Shown: one piece after another, positions 1-8,499 of the stretch
Position numbering within the stretch: the stretch's first letter is position 1
Layout: each line of letters begins with the position of its first letter
DNA from: Verrucomicrobiia bacterium
GTDB lineage: Bacteria > Verrucomicrobiota > Verrucomicrobiia > Verrucomicrobiales > DEV007
Length of the DNA: 35,020 bases
NCBI GenBank assembly: GCA_020440025.1
Contig: JAGROX010000018.1
Coordinates: 6,437 to 41,456, forward strand
Direction: 5' to 3'
Translations under genes and position numbers: made by a program
Notes under the pieces: generated by a model
The model's database searches: none
The model's input: only the letters and a program-made list of their open reading frames with translations
What the model was told of the DNA's origin: nothing

Positions 1-3000
1 GTTTTCACCGAGTGGATGGGACGTTCGCCGCAGGACGTCGAGGACCAGATCACCTATCCCCTCACCACGGCCCTGCTCGGCCTGCCCGAGGTGAAAACGG
101 TGCGAAGTTATTCCTTCTTCGGTTTCTCGGCGATCTACATCATCTTCAAAGATGGTGCCGAGTTCTACTGGACCCGCAGTCGGATTCTGGAAAAGCTCAA
201 CTCACTGCCCTCCGGAACCCTGCCCGAGGGCGTAGCCGCCCAACTCGGCCCAGACGCCACCGCACTGGGACAGGTCTATTGGTATACGCTCGAGGGACGC
301 GACGCCGAGGGCAAACCCGCCCCCGGATGGACGCCGCAGGAGTTGCGCAGCATTCAGGACTACCAGGTGAAGTATGCCCTGCAATCTGTCGATGGCGTCG
401 CCGAAGTGGCTTCGTGCGGCGGCTTCGTGCGCGAGTACCAGATCGATGTGGATCCCGATGCCATGCGCGCTTGGGGCGTGACCTTGGAACAGGTGTTCAA
501 AGCCGTGAAGGAGTCGAACATCGACGTCGGCGCCCGCACCATCGAGATCAACCGGGTGGAATACGTCATCCGCAGCCGGGGTTTCATCAAGGATCTCGAT
601 GACTTGCGAAAAACGGTAGTGACGGTCCGTGACAATGTTCCCGTGACCTTGGAGCAGATCGCCACCCTGCAGAAGGGACCAGCCCTGAGGCGTGGCGCGC
701 TCGACAAGGACGGAGCCGAAGCCGTCGGCGGTGTGGTCGTCGCCCGCTATGGGGCGAACCCGATGGCGACCATTGAAGCGGTCAAAACCCGGCTGGAAAC
801 GCTCAGTGCTTCCCTGCCCACCAAGGAACTAGAAGACGGTCGCACGAGCCACGTCACCGTGGTTCCCTTCTATGATCGCACCGGCCTGATTGACGAAACG
901 CTTGAGACGCTGAACTCGGCACTCGCCGACGAAATTCTCGTCACCATCATCGTAGTGCTGCTGTTGGTTTTCCACATCCGCAGCGCCCTCCTGATTTCGC
1001 TGATGCTGCCCTTGGCGGTCCTTTTCGCGTTTGTGGCGATGAAGCTTTTCAAAGTGGACGCCAACATCGTGGCCCTCTCCGGGATTGCCATTGCCATCGG
1101 GACCATCGTGGACATGGGGATCGTCATTTGCGAGTCCATCCTGAAACGCCTCGATGATCCCGAGCATGCGGGCGAGTCAACTCACGAGACGATTTACCAC
1201 GCCACCACCGAGGTCGGCAGCGCGGTGCTGACTGCCGTGATGACCACCATCATCGGATTCCTCCCGGTATTTTTCATGACCGGTCCGGAAGGCAAGCTGT
1301 TCAAACCGCTCGCCTACACCAAGACCTTCGCGCTGATGGGTTCCATCCTCGTGGCCCTGACCGTTCTCCCCGCCCTGGCGACCTTTGTCTTTCGTCGCAA
1401 AAAGGCGAAGAAGTCGCTTCCCGTCGCCGACGATCACGACCTGACCGCAGGCGGACTCGCCACCCTCCAGCAGCATTTGCGGGTCACTGGCCCCCGGCTC
1501 TGGATGACGATTTCGCTAAGTCTGTTGCTGGCCATCTATCTCAGCCATCGATGGCAGCCTCTGGGGCCGGAGCCGGTGTTCGGCAATGCGGCCCTGGTCA
1601 TCGTGCTCCTCGGCGGGCTTATCGGTGCCGCCTGGCTATTCATGGCATTCTATCCCAGGATGCTGGCCTTTTTCCTGAAGGCGAAACTCGTGCTCATGGC
1701 GGCCGTCCTGCTGGTCATCGGCAGCGGTGTCTGGGTGTGGTCGCAGATGGGCCGCGAGTTCATGCCATCGCTGGACGAGGGTTCGTTCCTGTGGATGCCC
1801 AGCACCATGCCCCATGCTTCCATTGGCGAGGCGCTCGAGGCGCTCCAACTTCAGGACCAGGCCATCCGAGCGATTCCCGAGGTGGAAAATGTGGTCGGAA
1901 AAATCGGACGCGTCGACAGCCCACTCGATCCCGCGCCGGTCTCGATGGTCGAGACCATTGTCACCTACCGACCAGAATACGGAACCGATGACAACGGCAA
2001 TCGAGTCCGACTCTGGCGAGATCACATTCAATCCCCCAACGACATCTGGAACGAGATTGCCGCAGCCGGGGAGATTCCCGGATCGACCTCTGCGCCTCGC
2101 CTGCAACCCATCGAGACTCGCCTGGTGATGCTGCAGACCGGGATGCGAGCTCCCATGGGCCTGAAAGTCTATGGCCCCGATCTCGCCGCCATCGAATCGG
2201 CGGGATTCGAGATCGAGCGTCTGCTCAAACAGGTTCCCGGCATTCGCGGCGAAACCGTTTTCGCCGACCGAACGGTAGGAAAACCCTATCTCGAAATCGA
2301 CATCAACCGCGACGCCATCGCCCGCTACGGATTGTCCGTGCTCCAGGTGCAAAACGTCATCGAAGTGGCCGTGGGCGGACGACGAATCACCTCGACGGTA
2401 GAAGGACGCGAGCGCTACCCCGTCCGGGTTCGCTATCAACGGGAACTCCGCGATTCCATCGAGGATCTCGAGGAAATCTTCATCCCCACCCCGAGCGGTG
2501 CGCAGATCCCGCTCAACCAACTCGCGACCATTGAATACGTGCGCGGGCCCCAAGCCATCAAAAGCGAAAAGGGATTTCTGGTGGGCTACGTCATTTTTGA
2601 CAAAGAACCCGAAGCCTCCGAAGTCGAGGTCGTGGAAACTGCGGCAGCCTACCTGAAGGAGAACTTCGATCAGCCCGTTGGGGTTGGCTACGAGTTCACC
2701 GGTTCCTACCAAAATCAGGTTCACGCCAGTCGCACCCTGGCTCTGGTGGTGCCGGTGGCGCTGGTCCTCATTTTCATTCTCCTGTATCTCCACTTCAAAT
2801 CCCTCAGCCTGACCCTCATCGTCTTTCTGGCGGGAGTCCCGACTTCTCTGGCAGGTGGCTTCATCCTCCTCGGACTGTTTGGCCAACCGTGGTTTCTCGA
2901 TCTCCATCTCTTTGGCGTCGATTGGCGGGAGTTGTTCCAGATTCACCCGCTGAATCTCAGCATTGCCGTCTGGGTAGGGTTTCTCGCCTTGTTCGGCATC

Positions 3001-3357
3001 GCCACCGACGACGGCGTCCTCATGGGCACCATCCTCCAGCAGCGTTTCGCGGACCCGAAACAAGACACTGACGGCATCGCCGCGATTCGCGAGACGACGG
3101 TGCAGGCGGCCACTCTGAGAAACCGTCCCGCCATGATGACTACAGCCACGACTCTGCTGGCTTTGCTCCCGGTTCTCACCTCGACGGGACGCGGGGCCGA
3201 TGTCATGATTCCCATGGCCATCCCGACATTTGGCGGCATGTTGGCGGCGATTCTGACCGTCTTTATCGTGCCGACCCTTTACTGCGGGATGGTGGAAGCT
3301 AGATGCCGTCGAAAAGGCATGTCACTCTCTTCAACCGTTTCTCCCCCAAAATCGTAA
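1..3357 (+). CDS. cusA: CusA/CzcA-type heavy-metal RND efflux pump, 5' end missing
   Basis: Inner-membrane proton-driven pump of a CusCBA-like tripartite system exporting Cu(I)/Ag(I). The frame is open at base 1 (VFTEWMGRSP), matching the conserved CusA segment about 50 residues from the N terminus, so the true start lies outside the window. Visible hallmarks are GIAIAIGTIVDMGIV (TM4, proton-relay Asp at window residue 371) and a C-terminal repeat block with a GIATDDGVLM stretch and MTTATTLLALLPVL. The three Met positions that bind Cu/Ag in E. coli CusA appear kept in FLWMPST, VSMVETI and RLVMLQTG, aligned from memory; this favours Cu/Ag over Zn/Co. Residues about 498-518 and 528-551 form two hydrophobic segments not present in E. 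coli CusA, before the usual TM7. Stop TAA precedes the small lipoprotein by 30 bp, probably one operon. Confidence 0.95.
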   Translation, partial: VFTEWMGRSPQDVEDQITYPLTTALLGLPEVKTVRSYSFFGFSAIYIIFKDGAEFYWTRSRILEKLNSLPSGTLPEGVAAQLGPDATALGQVYWYTLEGRDAEGKPAPGWTPQELRSIQDYQVKYALQSVDGVAEVASCGGFVREYQIDVDPDAMRAWGVTLEQVFKAVKESNIDVGARTIEINRVEYVIRSRGFIKDLDDLRKTVVTVRDNVPVTLEQIATLQKGPALRRGALDKDGAEAVGGVVVARYGANPMATIEAVKTRLETLSASLPTKELEDGRTSHVTVVPFYDRTGLIDETLETLNSALADEILVTIIVVLLLVFHIRSALLISLMLPLAVLFAFVAMKLFKVDANIVALSGIAIAIGTIVDMGIVICESILKRLDDPEHAGESTHETIYHATTEVGSAVLTAVMTTIIGFLPVFFMTGPEGKLFKPLAYTKTFALMGSILVALTVLPALATFVFRRKKAKKSLPVADDHDLTAGGLATLQQHLRVTGPRLWMTISLSLLLAIYLSHRWQPLGPEPVFGNAALVIVLLGGLIGAAWLFMAFYPRMLAFFLKAKLVLMAAVLLVIGSGVWVWSQMGREFMPSLDEGSFLWMPSTMPHASIGEALEALQLQDQAIRAIPEVENVVGKIGRVDSPLDPAPVSMVETIVTYRPEYGTDDNGNRVRLWRDHIQSPNDIWNEIAAAGEIPGSTSAPRLQPIETRLVMLQTGMRAPMGLKVYGPDLAAIESAGFEIERLLKQVPGIRGETVFADRTVGKPYLEIDINRDAIARYGLSVLQVQNVIEVAVGGRRITSTVEGRERYPVRVRYQRELRDSIEDLEEIFIPTPSGAQIPLNQLATIEYVRGPQAIKSEKGFLVGYVIFDKEPEASEVEVVETAAAYLKENFDQPVGVGYEFTGSYQNQVHASRTLALVVPVALVLIFILLYLHFKSLSLTLIVFLAGVPTSLAGGFILLGLFGQPWFLDLHLFGVDWRELFQIHPLNLSIAVWVGFLALFGIATDDGVLMGTILQQRFADPKQDTDGIAAIRETTVQAATLRNRPAMMTTATTLLALLPVLTSTGRGADVMIPMAIPTFGGMLAAILTVFIVPTLYCGMVEARCRRKGMSLSSTVSPPKS

Positions 3358-3387
3358 TCCAACCACCAGCCAAGACATAACCACATC

Positions 3388-3744
3388 ATGAAGAAAACCA
3401 CACAATGGATCCTCGTTCTCAGCGGCATCGCCGGTCTGAGCCTCTTTGGCGTCTCCTGCAACTCAGGTGATGATCACGACCATGGCGATCACGATCACGG
3501 CGATCATGAAGAACACGCTGAAGCCCCTGCCGAAGGTGGTGAGCAAGCCGCCGCCGCTCCAGCCGACAATTACCCGCTCGATGTCTGCATCGTGTCCGGC
3601 GAAAAACTCGGCAGCATGGGTGATCCCATCACCATTCAGCACGAAGGCGTCACTGTGAAGTTCTGTTGCGACGGCTGCATCGATGACTTCAAGGAAGCGC
3701 CCGAAAAATATCTGCCGAAGTTGACTCAGGCGATGGCGAAATAA
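3388..3744 (+). CDS. His-rich lipoprotein with Cys-rich metal-binding (YHS/TRASH-like) domain
   Basis: A 118-residue exported lipoprotein: signal sequence with lipobox FGVSC (C24), then a His/Asp-rich stretch at residues 28-45 (repeated HDHGDH), an Ala/Glu linker, and a C-terminal domain from about 60 to 112. That domain contains YPLDVCIVSGEKLG and FCCDGCIDDF, so C67, C93, C94 and C97 could form a soft-metal site like those of YHS/TRASH domains. The His tract and cysteines, with cusA directly upstream, suggest a periplasmic copper/silver-binding protein that buffers or hands metal to the pump. The metal role is inference. No clear Shine-Dalgarno precedes the ATG. A strong terminator follows, so it is the last gene of its transcript. 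Confidence 0.85.
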   Translation: MKKTTQWILVLSGIAGLSLFGVSCNSGDDHDHGDHDHGDHEEHAEAPAEGGEQAAAAPADNYPLDVCIVSGEKLGSMGDPITIQHEGVTVKFCCDGCIDDFKEAPEKYLPKLTQAMAK

Positions 3745-3770
3745 TTTAGTCACTCCCCTCTGGTCAAGGT

Positions 3771-3809
3771 AGCGCCGTTCGGAGTCTTCGGACTTCGGAC
3801 GGCGCTTTT
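3771..3809 (+). terminator. Rho-independent terminator with UUCG tetraloop
   Basis: AGCGCCGTTCGGAGTC, loop TTCG, GACTTCGGACGGCGCT, then TTTT. The 16-bp stem is complete apart from two G-U wobbles and is capped by the very stable C(UUCG)G loop. It lies 27 bp after the stop of the lipoprotein gene and ends the cusA transcript. Confidence 0.88.
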
Positions 3810-3957
3810 CGTTATCTCGAGAAGCGTCTCCGGCTGTCGAAATCCCTGTCCGAATTGTCATTGCACCAGAAAGACTACCTTACTCCGCCTCTTGACCGAA
3901 TGTAGCGGGATCTATACGGTGACTCAGTCACTCAGAACCCTCTCCCAAAATAAGAAG

Positions 3958-4416
3958 ATGCCCGCTCTCGAACAACTCAGTGAATCGCCCACCGAGGCGG
4001 AATGGACGCCTTTTCTCAATGCGGTGATCGACGAATTCGACTCCACCACGGGAACGCTACATCGCTTGGACCCGGAAGACGGGCACCTCAAGTTGGTGGC
4101 CCAGCGCGGTATTCCCGATGTGCTGATGTCCATCGTCCAATCGATCCCTATCGGGAAAGGCATCGCGGGGGCGGCGGCGGAACGCCGGGAACCGGTGGAA
4201 CTTTGCAATCTCCAGACCGACACTTCCGGGGTGGCAAAACCGGGTGCGAAACAGACGAACGTCCAAGGATCGCTGGCGGTTCCTGTATTGGACGGAGATC
4301 GCCTTTGCGGAACCCTCGGGGTGGGAAAAATGGTTCCCTATGATTTCTCCGATGAAGAAAAAGATCGCCTCACCTCGCTGGCGACGGCCATCGCATCCCG
4401 CTTGCTGCCCGCCTAG
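3958..4416 (+). CDS. Stand-alone GAF-domain protein
   Basis: About 152 residues from ATG 3958, almost all a single GAF fold: TGTLHRLDPEDGHLKLVAQRG, then IGKGIAGAAAERREPV, then QGSLAVPVLDGDRLCGTLGVGK and a final helix. GAF domains bind small ligands or mediate dimerisation; no output domain is present, so it probably acts as a sensor or partner subunit, ligand unknown. Two cysteines (VELCNL, DRLCGT) do not match the cysteine pattern of the GAF-type methionine sulfoxide reductase. An upstream in-frame TTG at 3892 or GTG at 3919 would add up to 22 residues with no domain character, so ATG was chosen. The gene ends 28 bp before the isomerase-like gene and could be cotranscribed with it. Confidence 0.72.
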   Translation: MPALEQLSESPTEAEWTPFLNAVIDEFDSTTGTLHRLDPEDGHLKLVAQRGIPDVLMSIVQSIPIGKGIAGAAAERREPVELCNLQTDTSGVAKPGAKQTNVQGSLAVPVLDGDRLCGTLGVGKMVPYDFSDEEKDRLTSLATAIASRLLPA

Positions 4417-4444
4417 TTTTCCCTCTTCTCAAAACCAACATTTC

Positions 4445-5299
4445 ATGAAAACACTCATCATCTCCTCGCTGGCCACGCTGGTGGCCGTATCCGCTCTCTA
4501 CGCCGCCGAGCCAATCCCGGACGATCACAAGATCAACGGTTTTGCCATCGGCTGCCAGGCATACACCTTCAATCGATTCTCCGCGTTCGAAGCCATCGAA
4601 AAGACCGCTACCGCCGGCGGCAAGGTGATCGAGTTCTATCCCGGTCAAAAACTTTCGAAAGAGGAGCCGGAACTCAAGGTAGATCACAACGCGACTCCAG
4701 AAACCATCGCCAAGGTGAAAGCCAAATTGGCCGAACACGGCATGATGGCGGTCGCCTATGGAGTCGTCGGACTGAGCAAGGATGAGGCCGAGTGTCGCAA
4801 AGTTTTCGAATTTGCAAAAACCATGGGCATCCGCGTCATCAACACGGAATCGGTCGACGCCATCGATACCTTCGAGCCTCTCGTGAAGGAGTATGACATC
4901 AAGGTGGGATTCCACGATCATCCGAAACGCGAGCAGGATCCGAACTATAGAATGTGGGATCCGAATTACATCCTCAGTGTGGTGAAAGATCGCGATCCCC
5001 GCATCGGATCGTGCGCGGACACCGGCCACTGGATGCGCTCGGGTCTGAAGCCGGTGGATTGCCTTCGCATTCTCAAAGGTCACGTCGTCAGCAGCCACCT
5101 CAAGGACCTGAACGGATTCGTGAGACTCGCTCACGACATGCCCTACGGTCAGGGCGAAGGTGATGTGGACGGCATTCTGAAAGAGTTGAAAGCCCAAGGG
5201 TTCGAAGGCCCGATCTCGATCGAGTATGAGCACAAATGGGAGGAGTCGCTCCCGGATGTGACCGCTTGTATCGATTACGTGAAGGCGTGGAAATCCTGA
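4445..5299 (+). CDS. Exported sugar-phosphate isomerase/epimerase-like TIM-barrel protein
   Basis: 284 residues. A Sec signal peptide (residues 1-20, cleavage near LYA-AEP) precedes a xylose-isomerase-like TIM barrel (AP_endonuc_2 fold). The metal-site pattern of the family is visible: E135 in INTESVD, H157 in GFHDHP, D192 and H195 in CADTGHW, H218 in SSHLKD, and E260 in SIEYEH. Such proteins usually isomerise or epimerise sugars or act on keto-sugars with a divalent metal. The signal peptide places this one in the periplasm, common for homologues in Verrucomicrobiota and Planctomycetota. The substrate cannot be read from sequence. Next downstream is an exported LamG/DUF1080-like protein, so both may act on imported polysaccharide breakdown products. 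Confidence 0.82.
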   Translation: MKTLIISSLATLVAVSALYAAEPIPDDHKINGFAIGCQAYTFNRFSAFEAIEKTATAGGKVIEFYPGQKLSKEEPELKVDHNATPETIAKVKAKLAEHGMMAVAYGVVGLSKDEAECRKVFEFAKTMGIRVINTESVDAIDTFEPLVKEYDIKVGFHDHPKREQDPNYRMWDPNYILSVVKDRDPRIGSCADTGHWMRSGLKPVDCLRILKGHVVSSHLKDLNGFVRLAHDMPYGQGEGDVDGILKELKAQGFEGPISIEYEHKWEESLPDVTACIDYVKAWKS

Positions 5300-5383
5300 G
5301 GTCTTGAAAAGCCAAAGAACCAGCCGTTCCACAGCAAATGACGAGGCTTGATCGTTGCTGGCGAACCCGCTAGCCTTTCGCTC

Positions 5384-6052
5384 ATGATTCGATCATTTCT
5401 CTTTTCCATCGCCCTGGGCGGCTCGCTCGCGCTTCCCCTGGCGGCTGCCGATTCACCGGAACCGACACTCGGGAAAAAGGGTGAAAAATTGCTGGAGGAA
5501 AGCTTCGATGGCGATGCCTTTGTCCACGGTTGGACCGTTCAAACCGGCGATTGGAAACCGGTCGCAGGAGTGATGGTAGGGAAAGAAATCCCCGACGATC
5601 ACCACGCGGCCGCGGCTCGTCGCCTGTTGCCGATGCAGGACGGCATTTATCAACTTCGATTCCGTCTCACCGGGGCCGCCAAGGCCTTCCACTTCGGTTT
5701 CGATCCGGCCCGGGGAGAGCTGGAAAAACGGGGGCACCTTTTCTCCATCATCGTCACCTCTACCCACGCGCAGTTGCTCAAGCATATCGATAAAGATCGT
5801 CCGAAAGAAGATCCCAACGAGGTGCTCGCCGTTGCCGAGACTGCCTTCAAGTCGGGGGTCTGGCACACGCTGTTGGTTGAAAAGAAAGGCAACAACGTCG
5901 CGGCAAAAATCGTCTCCGACTCCGGCGACACCAGCATCAGCTTGGCGGCGACCCACCCCACCTTTCACGTCAAGACACCCACGATGGTGTTCCGGTGCCA
6001 AGGCGACGGCGTGGAGGTCGACGACATTCGTGTCTGGAAAATGGCCGAATAG
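5384..6052 (+). CDS. Exported LamG/DUF1080-like protein
   Basis: 222 residues. The start at ATG 5384 gives a clean signal peptide (MIRSFLFSIALGG..., cleavage near AAA-DSP); an earlier in-frame start at 5348 would add 12 residues before it. The mature part looks like a concanavalin-type beta sandwich: EESFDGDAFVHGWTVQTGDW near the N terminus, an alternating strand pattern (YQLRFRLTG, HLFSIIVTS, WHTLLVEKKGN), and VEVDDIRVWK at the end. This resembles the LamG/DUF1080 group, whose members bind or cleave carbohydrates, including 3-keto-disaccharides, in this phylum. I see no catalytic motif that proves hydrolase activity. The position after an exported isomerase-like gene supports a sugar-related periplasmic role. 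Confidence 0.75.
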   Translation: MIRSFLFSIALGGSLALPLAAADSPEPTLGKKGEKLLEESFDGDAFVHGWTVQTGDWKPVAGVMVGKEIPDDHHAAAARRLLPMQDGIYQLRFRLTGAAKAFHFGFDPARGELEKRGHLFSIIVTSTHAQLLKHIDKDRPKEDPNEVLAVAETAFKSGVWHTLLVEKKGNNVAAKIVSDSGDTSISLAATHPTFHVKTPTMVFRCQGDGVEVDDIRVWKMAE

Positions 6053-6101
6053 CTCAGCGATTTTCTTCCTCTTTCGAGTTTCACTCCATCCCTTTTCTTT
6101 C

Positions 6102-7112
6102 ATGTCATCCCGATTCACTCACCTCGCGCTCAACACGGCCGTCGCGCTTTCACTTTTTGCCACCGGTTGCGGCAAAAAAGTCGTCGAGACGCCGCAATCG
6201 GACACACCCCCGCCGCCAACGGAAGCAGAAGTCAAAGGGCTGATTGCCGCGACCTGCCTGACCCTGACGAATCCGTTTTTCAAAACGATTCAGGAAGCCA
6301 TGGAGGATGAAGCCTCCAAACATGGCTACGAGGTGCTCTTCCTCAGTGGCGATTACGACGTCGCCAAACAGCGCAACCAAATCAAGGACTTCATCGTTCG
6401 CGGCGCCGATGCCATCGCCATCAATCCCTGCGACAGCAAGGCCATCGGAGCCGCCATCAAGGAAGCCAACGATGCGGGAATTCCGGTGCTGACCTTTGAC
6501 ATCAAATGCCAGGATCCCGACGCCAAGGTGGTGTCCCACATTGGCACCAACAATTTTCAGGGCGGCCAACTCGCCGGCGAGGCCATGATCGAAGCCATCG
6601 GCGAGAGCGGGGGCCAGATTGTGATCCTCGATTTCAGGGCAGTGGAATCCTGCCTCGAACGCGTCCGGGGATTCAAGGAAGTGATCGACCGATTCAACGC
6701 CAGCCGTCCCAGTGCCGAATCGAAAATTGAAATCGTGGCCGAGTTGCCCGGAGACGGTGACAAGGAAAAATCCCTGCGCGCCACCGAAGATGCCCTCCAG
6801 GCCCATCCCGGTTTCATCGGCATCTTTGCCATCAATGATCCCAGCGCGCTCGGTGCGGTGGCCGCTCTCGAAAAAGCGGGGCGGCAGGATCAAGTCACCA
6901 TCATCGGCTTCGACGGGCAGCCCGAGGGCAAGCAGGCCATCAAGGACGGGAAAATCTACGCCGACCCGATTCAATTCCCGGACAAAATCGCCCGGGAGAC
7001 CGTCAGATCCATCATCGCCTATCTCTCCGGCGAAGAGGTTCCCGCCGACCAACCGATCGACTCGGCCCTGTATCGAAAAGCCGATGCCGAGGCGGATCCA
7101 GAGCTGAAATAA
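6102..7112 (+). CDS. Sugar-type ABC transporter substrate-binding lipoprotein (Peripla_BP_4, RbsB-like)
   Basis: 336 residues, with a lipoprotein signal ending in LFATGC (C23), a Pro-rich linker, and a ribose/galactose-binding-protein fold: LTNPFFKTIQEAMEDEA, LFLSGDYDVAKQRNQIKDF, GADAIAINPCDSKAIG, VSHIGTNNFQGGQLAGE, GIFAINDPSALGAVAAL and IIGFDGQPEGKQAI. These are the standard Peripla_BP_4 landmarks, so it should deliver a monosaccharide or related ligand to an ABC importer. No ATPase or permease of that importer is nearby, so the partner is elsewhere or the protein signals instead. The start at ATG 6102 is set by the signal peptide; the open frame extends further upstream but overlaps the previous gene. 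Confidence 0.87.
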   Translation: MSSRFTHLALNTAVALSLFATGCGKKVVETPQSDTPPPPTEAEVKGLIAATCLTLTNPFFKTIQEAMEDEASKHGYEVLFLSGDYDVAKQRNQIKDFIVRGADAIAINPCDSKAIGAAIKEANDAGIPVLTFDIKCQDPDAKVVSHIGTNNFQGGQLAGEAMIEAIGESGGQIVILDFRAVESCLERVRGFKEVIDRFNASRPSAESKIEIVAELPGDGDKEKSLRATEDALQAHPGFIGIFAINDPSALGAVAALEKAGRQDQVTIIGFDGQPEGKQAIKDGKIYADPIQFPDKIARETVRSIIAYLSGEEVPADQPIDSALYRKADAEADPELK

Positions 7113-7163
7113 TCCGGGCAATTCGGCTGACAGTCCCGGCAGGATGGTGGAAAGTGGCAATAG

Positions 7164-7180
7164 ACCGATCTGCGATCGGT
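7164..7180. other. Short inverted repeat ACCGATC-TGC-GATCGGT
   Basis: A perfect 7-bp inverted repeat with a 3-nt spacer in the 111-bp gap between the binding-protein gene and the E2 gene. Six bases later comes TTTTT, so it may be a weak terminator of the upstream transcript. It could also be an operator for the E2 promoter. The sequence does not decide between the two. Confidence 0.35.
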
Positions 7181-7223
7181 GAACACTTTTTGATTCTCAC
7201 CTTTTTCTGGCTACTGATCCCTC

Positions 7224-8483
7224 ATGCCGCGAGTTCCCATCTACATGCCCCAACTCGGCGAATCGATTGCCGAAGCCACTATCCGCGAAATCGATATCGC
7301 GACCGGCGACGACGTAAAGGCCGATCAGGAAATCTTTCAGGTCGAGACGGACAAGGCCATGATGGGAGTGACCACTTCCGCCAGCGGCACCGTTCTGGAG
7401 ATCGTGGCCAATGTCGATGAAAGCTACGCCGTCGGCGCGACCTTGGCGTATCTTGAAGTGACGGAGGAAGAAATTCAGCGCGCTGGACTTTCCAAAACCG
7501 GAGACACCGATCCAGTCAAACCTCTGCCTGAAGCGGGTGGAGCAAGCCCCTCCGTCGATGACGATGACGACACCAGCGGGGTTCATTTTGCCGTCGACGA
7601 GCGAGAAATGATCACCGACGAGCGGCCCGAGGTGAAACCGACCATCGAAGGCCTGCCTGTCCCGGCTTCGACCACTGGCGCGACCTATCTGAGTCCCAGA
7701 ATGAAGGTGCGGATGGAAGAGCTCGGCCTGAATGCCTCCGATCTTGCCGGGGTCGCCGGCAGTGGCGCGGGCGGTCGAGTGACGATCGAGGATTTCGAAA
7801 AATTCATTCGTGAGATCGAGAGCAGCAAGATGACGGAGGCGTCGCCAATGCGCATCGCCGTGGCCGACTCCATGCGCCGCAGTTGGTCGCGCCCGCTGGC
7901 GACCGTGGGCGTGCCGGTGGTATTGGATGAAATACTCAATCATCGCCGCCAACAGGATCCCAAGCCCGGGCTGGGCCTGTATGCCATTCGAGCGCTCGCC
8001 ATGGCGCTCTCCGAAAACACCGCCGTGGCCGGTCGGCTCGTGGGTGAACGTATCGTCCACCCGAATGCCATCGATATCGGATTTGCCGTGGAGGTTGACG
8101 ATGGTGTCCTCGTTCCCGTGATGCGCGAGGTGGACAAAAAAACCCTGTCCGAGTTGACTTCCTCCTACGAAACTTTGGTCGAGCAAGCTCGAAAACGAAA
8201 GCTCCCCCCCGAAGCGCGGGGAGCAGGCATCGCCACGGTGACCAACTTCGGGACCTTCGGGATTGTCTGGGCCACGCCGATTCCCCTTCCGGAGCAGAAC
8301 CTCGTGCTCGGCATCGGTGCCGGCACCAAGGTGCCCACCTGGGATCCCGCGACCGAAACTTTCATTCCCAAAACCGAGGCCCAACTGACCCTGAGTTTCG
8401 ACCATCGTATCCTCGATGGCGGTGCTGCCGGTCGATTGCTCCAGCGAATCGGAACCTTGCTGCAATCTCCCGAGGCACTCTAA
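7224..8483 (+). CDS. 2-oxoacid dehydrogenase E2 (dihydrolipoamide acyltransferase)
   Basis: 419 residues with the complete E2 architecture: a lipoyl domain (residues 1-80, lipoyl-lysine K44 in VETDKAMMGV), an acidic linker, a peripheral-subunit-binding domain at about 153-192 (LSPRMKVRMEELGL, GRVTIEDFEKF), and a catalytic acyltransferase domain from about 205 to the end, with the active-site motif DHRILDG (H394, D398). It transfers the acyl group from lipoamide to CoA in a pyruvate, 2-oxoglutarate or branched-chain complex. Which complex cannot be told from the sequence. The usual E1 and E3 genes are not adjacent, which is unusual. The catalytic domain is compact, and its N-terminal MRIAVADSMRRS is only a loose match to the classic RRxIAxRM element. 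Confidence 0.9.
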   Translation: MPRVPIYMPQLGESIAEATIREIDIATGDDVKADQEIFQVETDKAMMGVTTSASGTVLEIVANVDESYAVGATLAYLEVTEEEIQRAGLSKTGDTDPVKPLPEAGGASPSVDDDDDTSGVHFAVDEREMITDERPEVKPTIEGLPVPASTTGATYLSPRMKVRMEELGLNASDLAGVAGSGAGGRVTIEDFEKFIREIESSKMTEASPMRIAVADSMRRSWSRPLATVGVPVVLDEILNHRRQQDPKPGLGLYAIRALAMALSENTAVAGRLVGERIVHPNAIDIGFAVEVDDGVLVPVMREVDKKTLSELTSSYETLVEQARKRKLPPEARGAGIATVTNFGTFGIVWATPIPLPEQNLVLGIGAGTKVPTWDPATETFIPKTEAQLTLSFDHRILDGGAAGRLLQRIGTLLQSPEAL

Positions 8484-8499
8484 GAAGACTCTTGGATCG

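Noticed and set aside
1636..3063. 475-codon open frame on the minus strand inside cusA
   Set aside because: Antisense to a clearly conserved RND gene; composition follows the codon bias of the sense strand and shows no domain.
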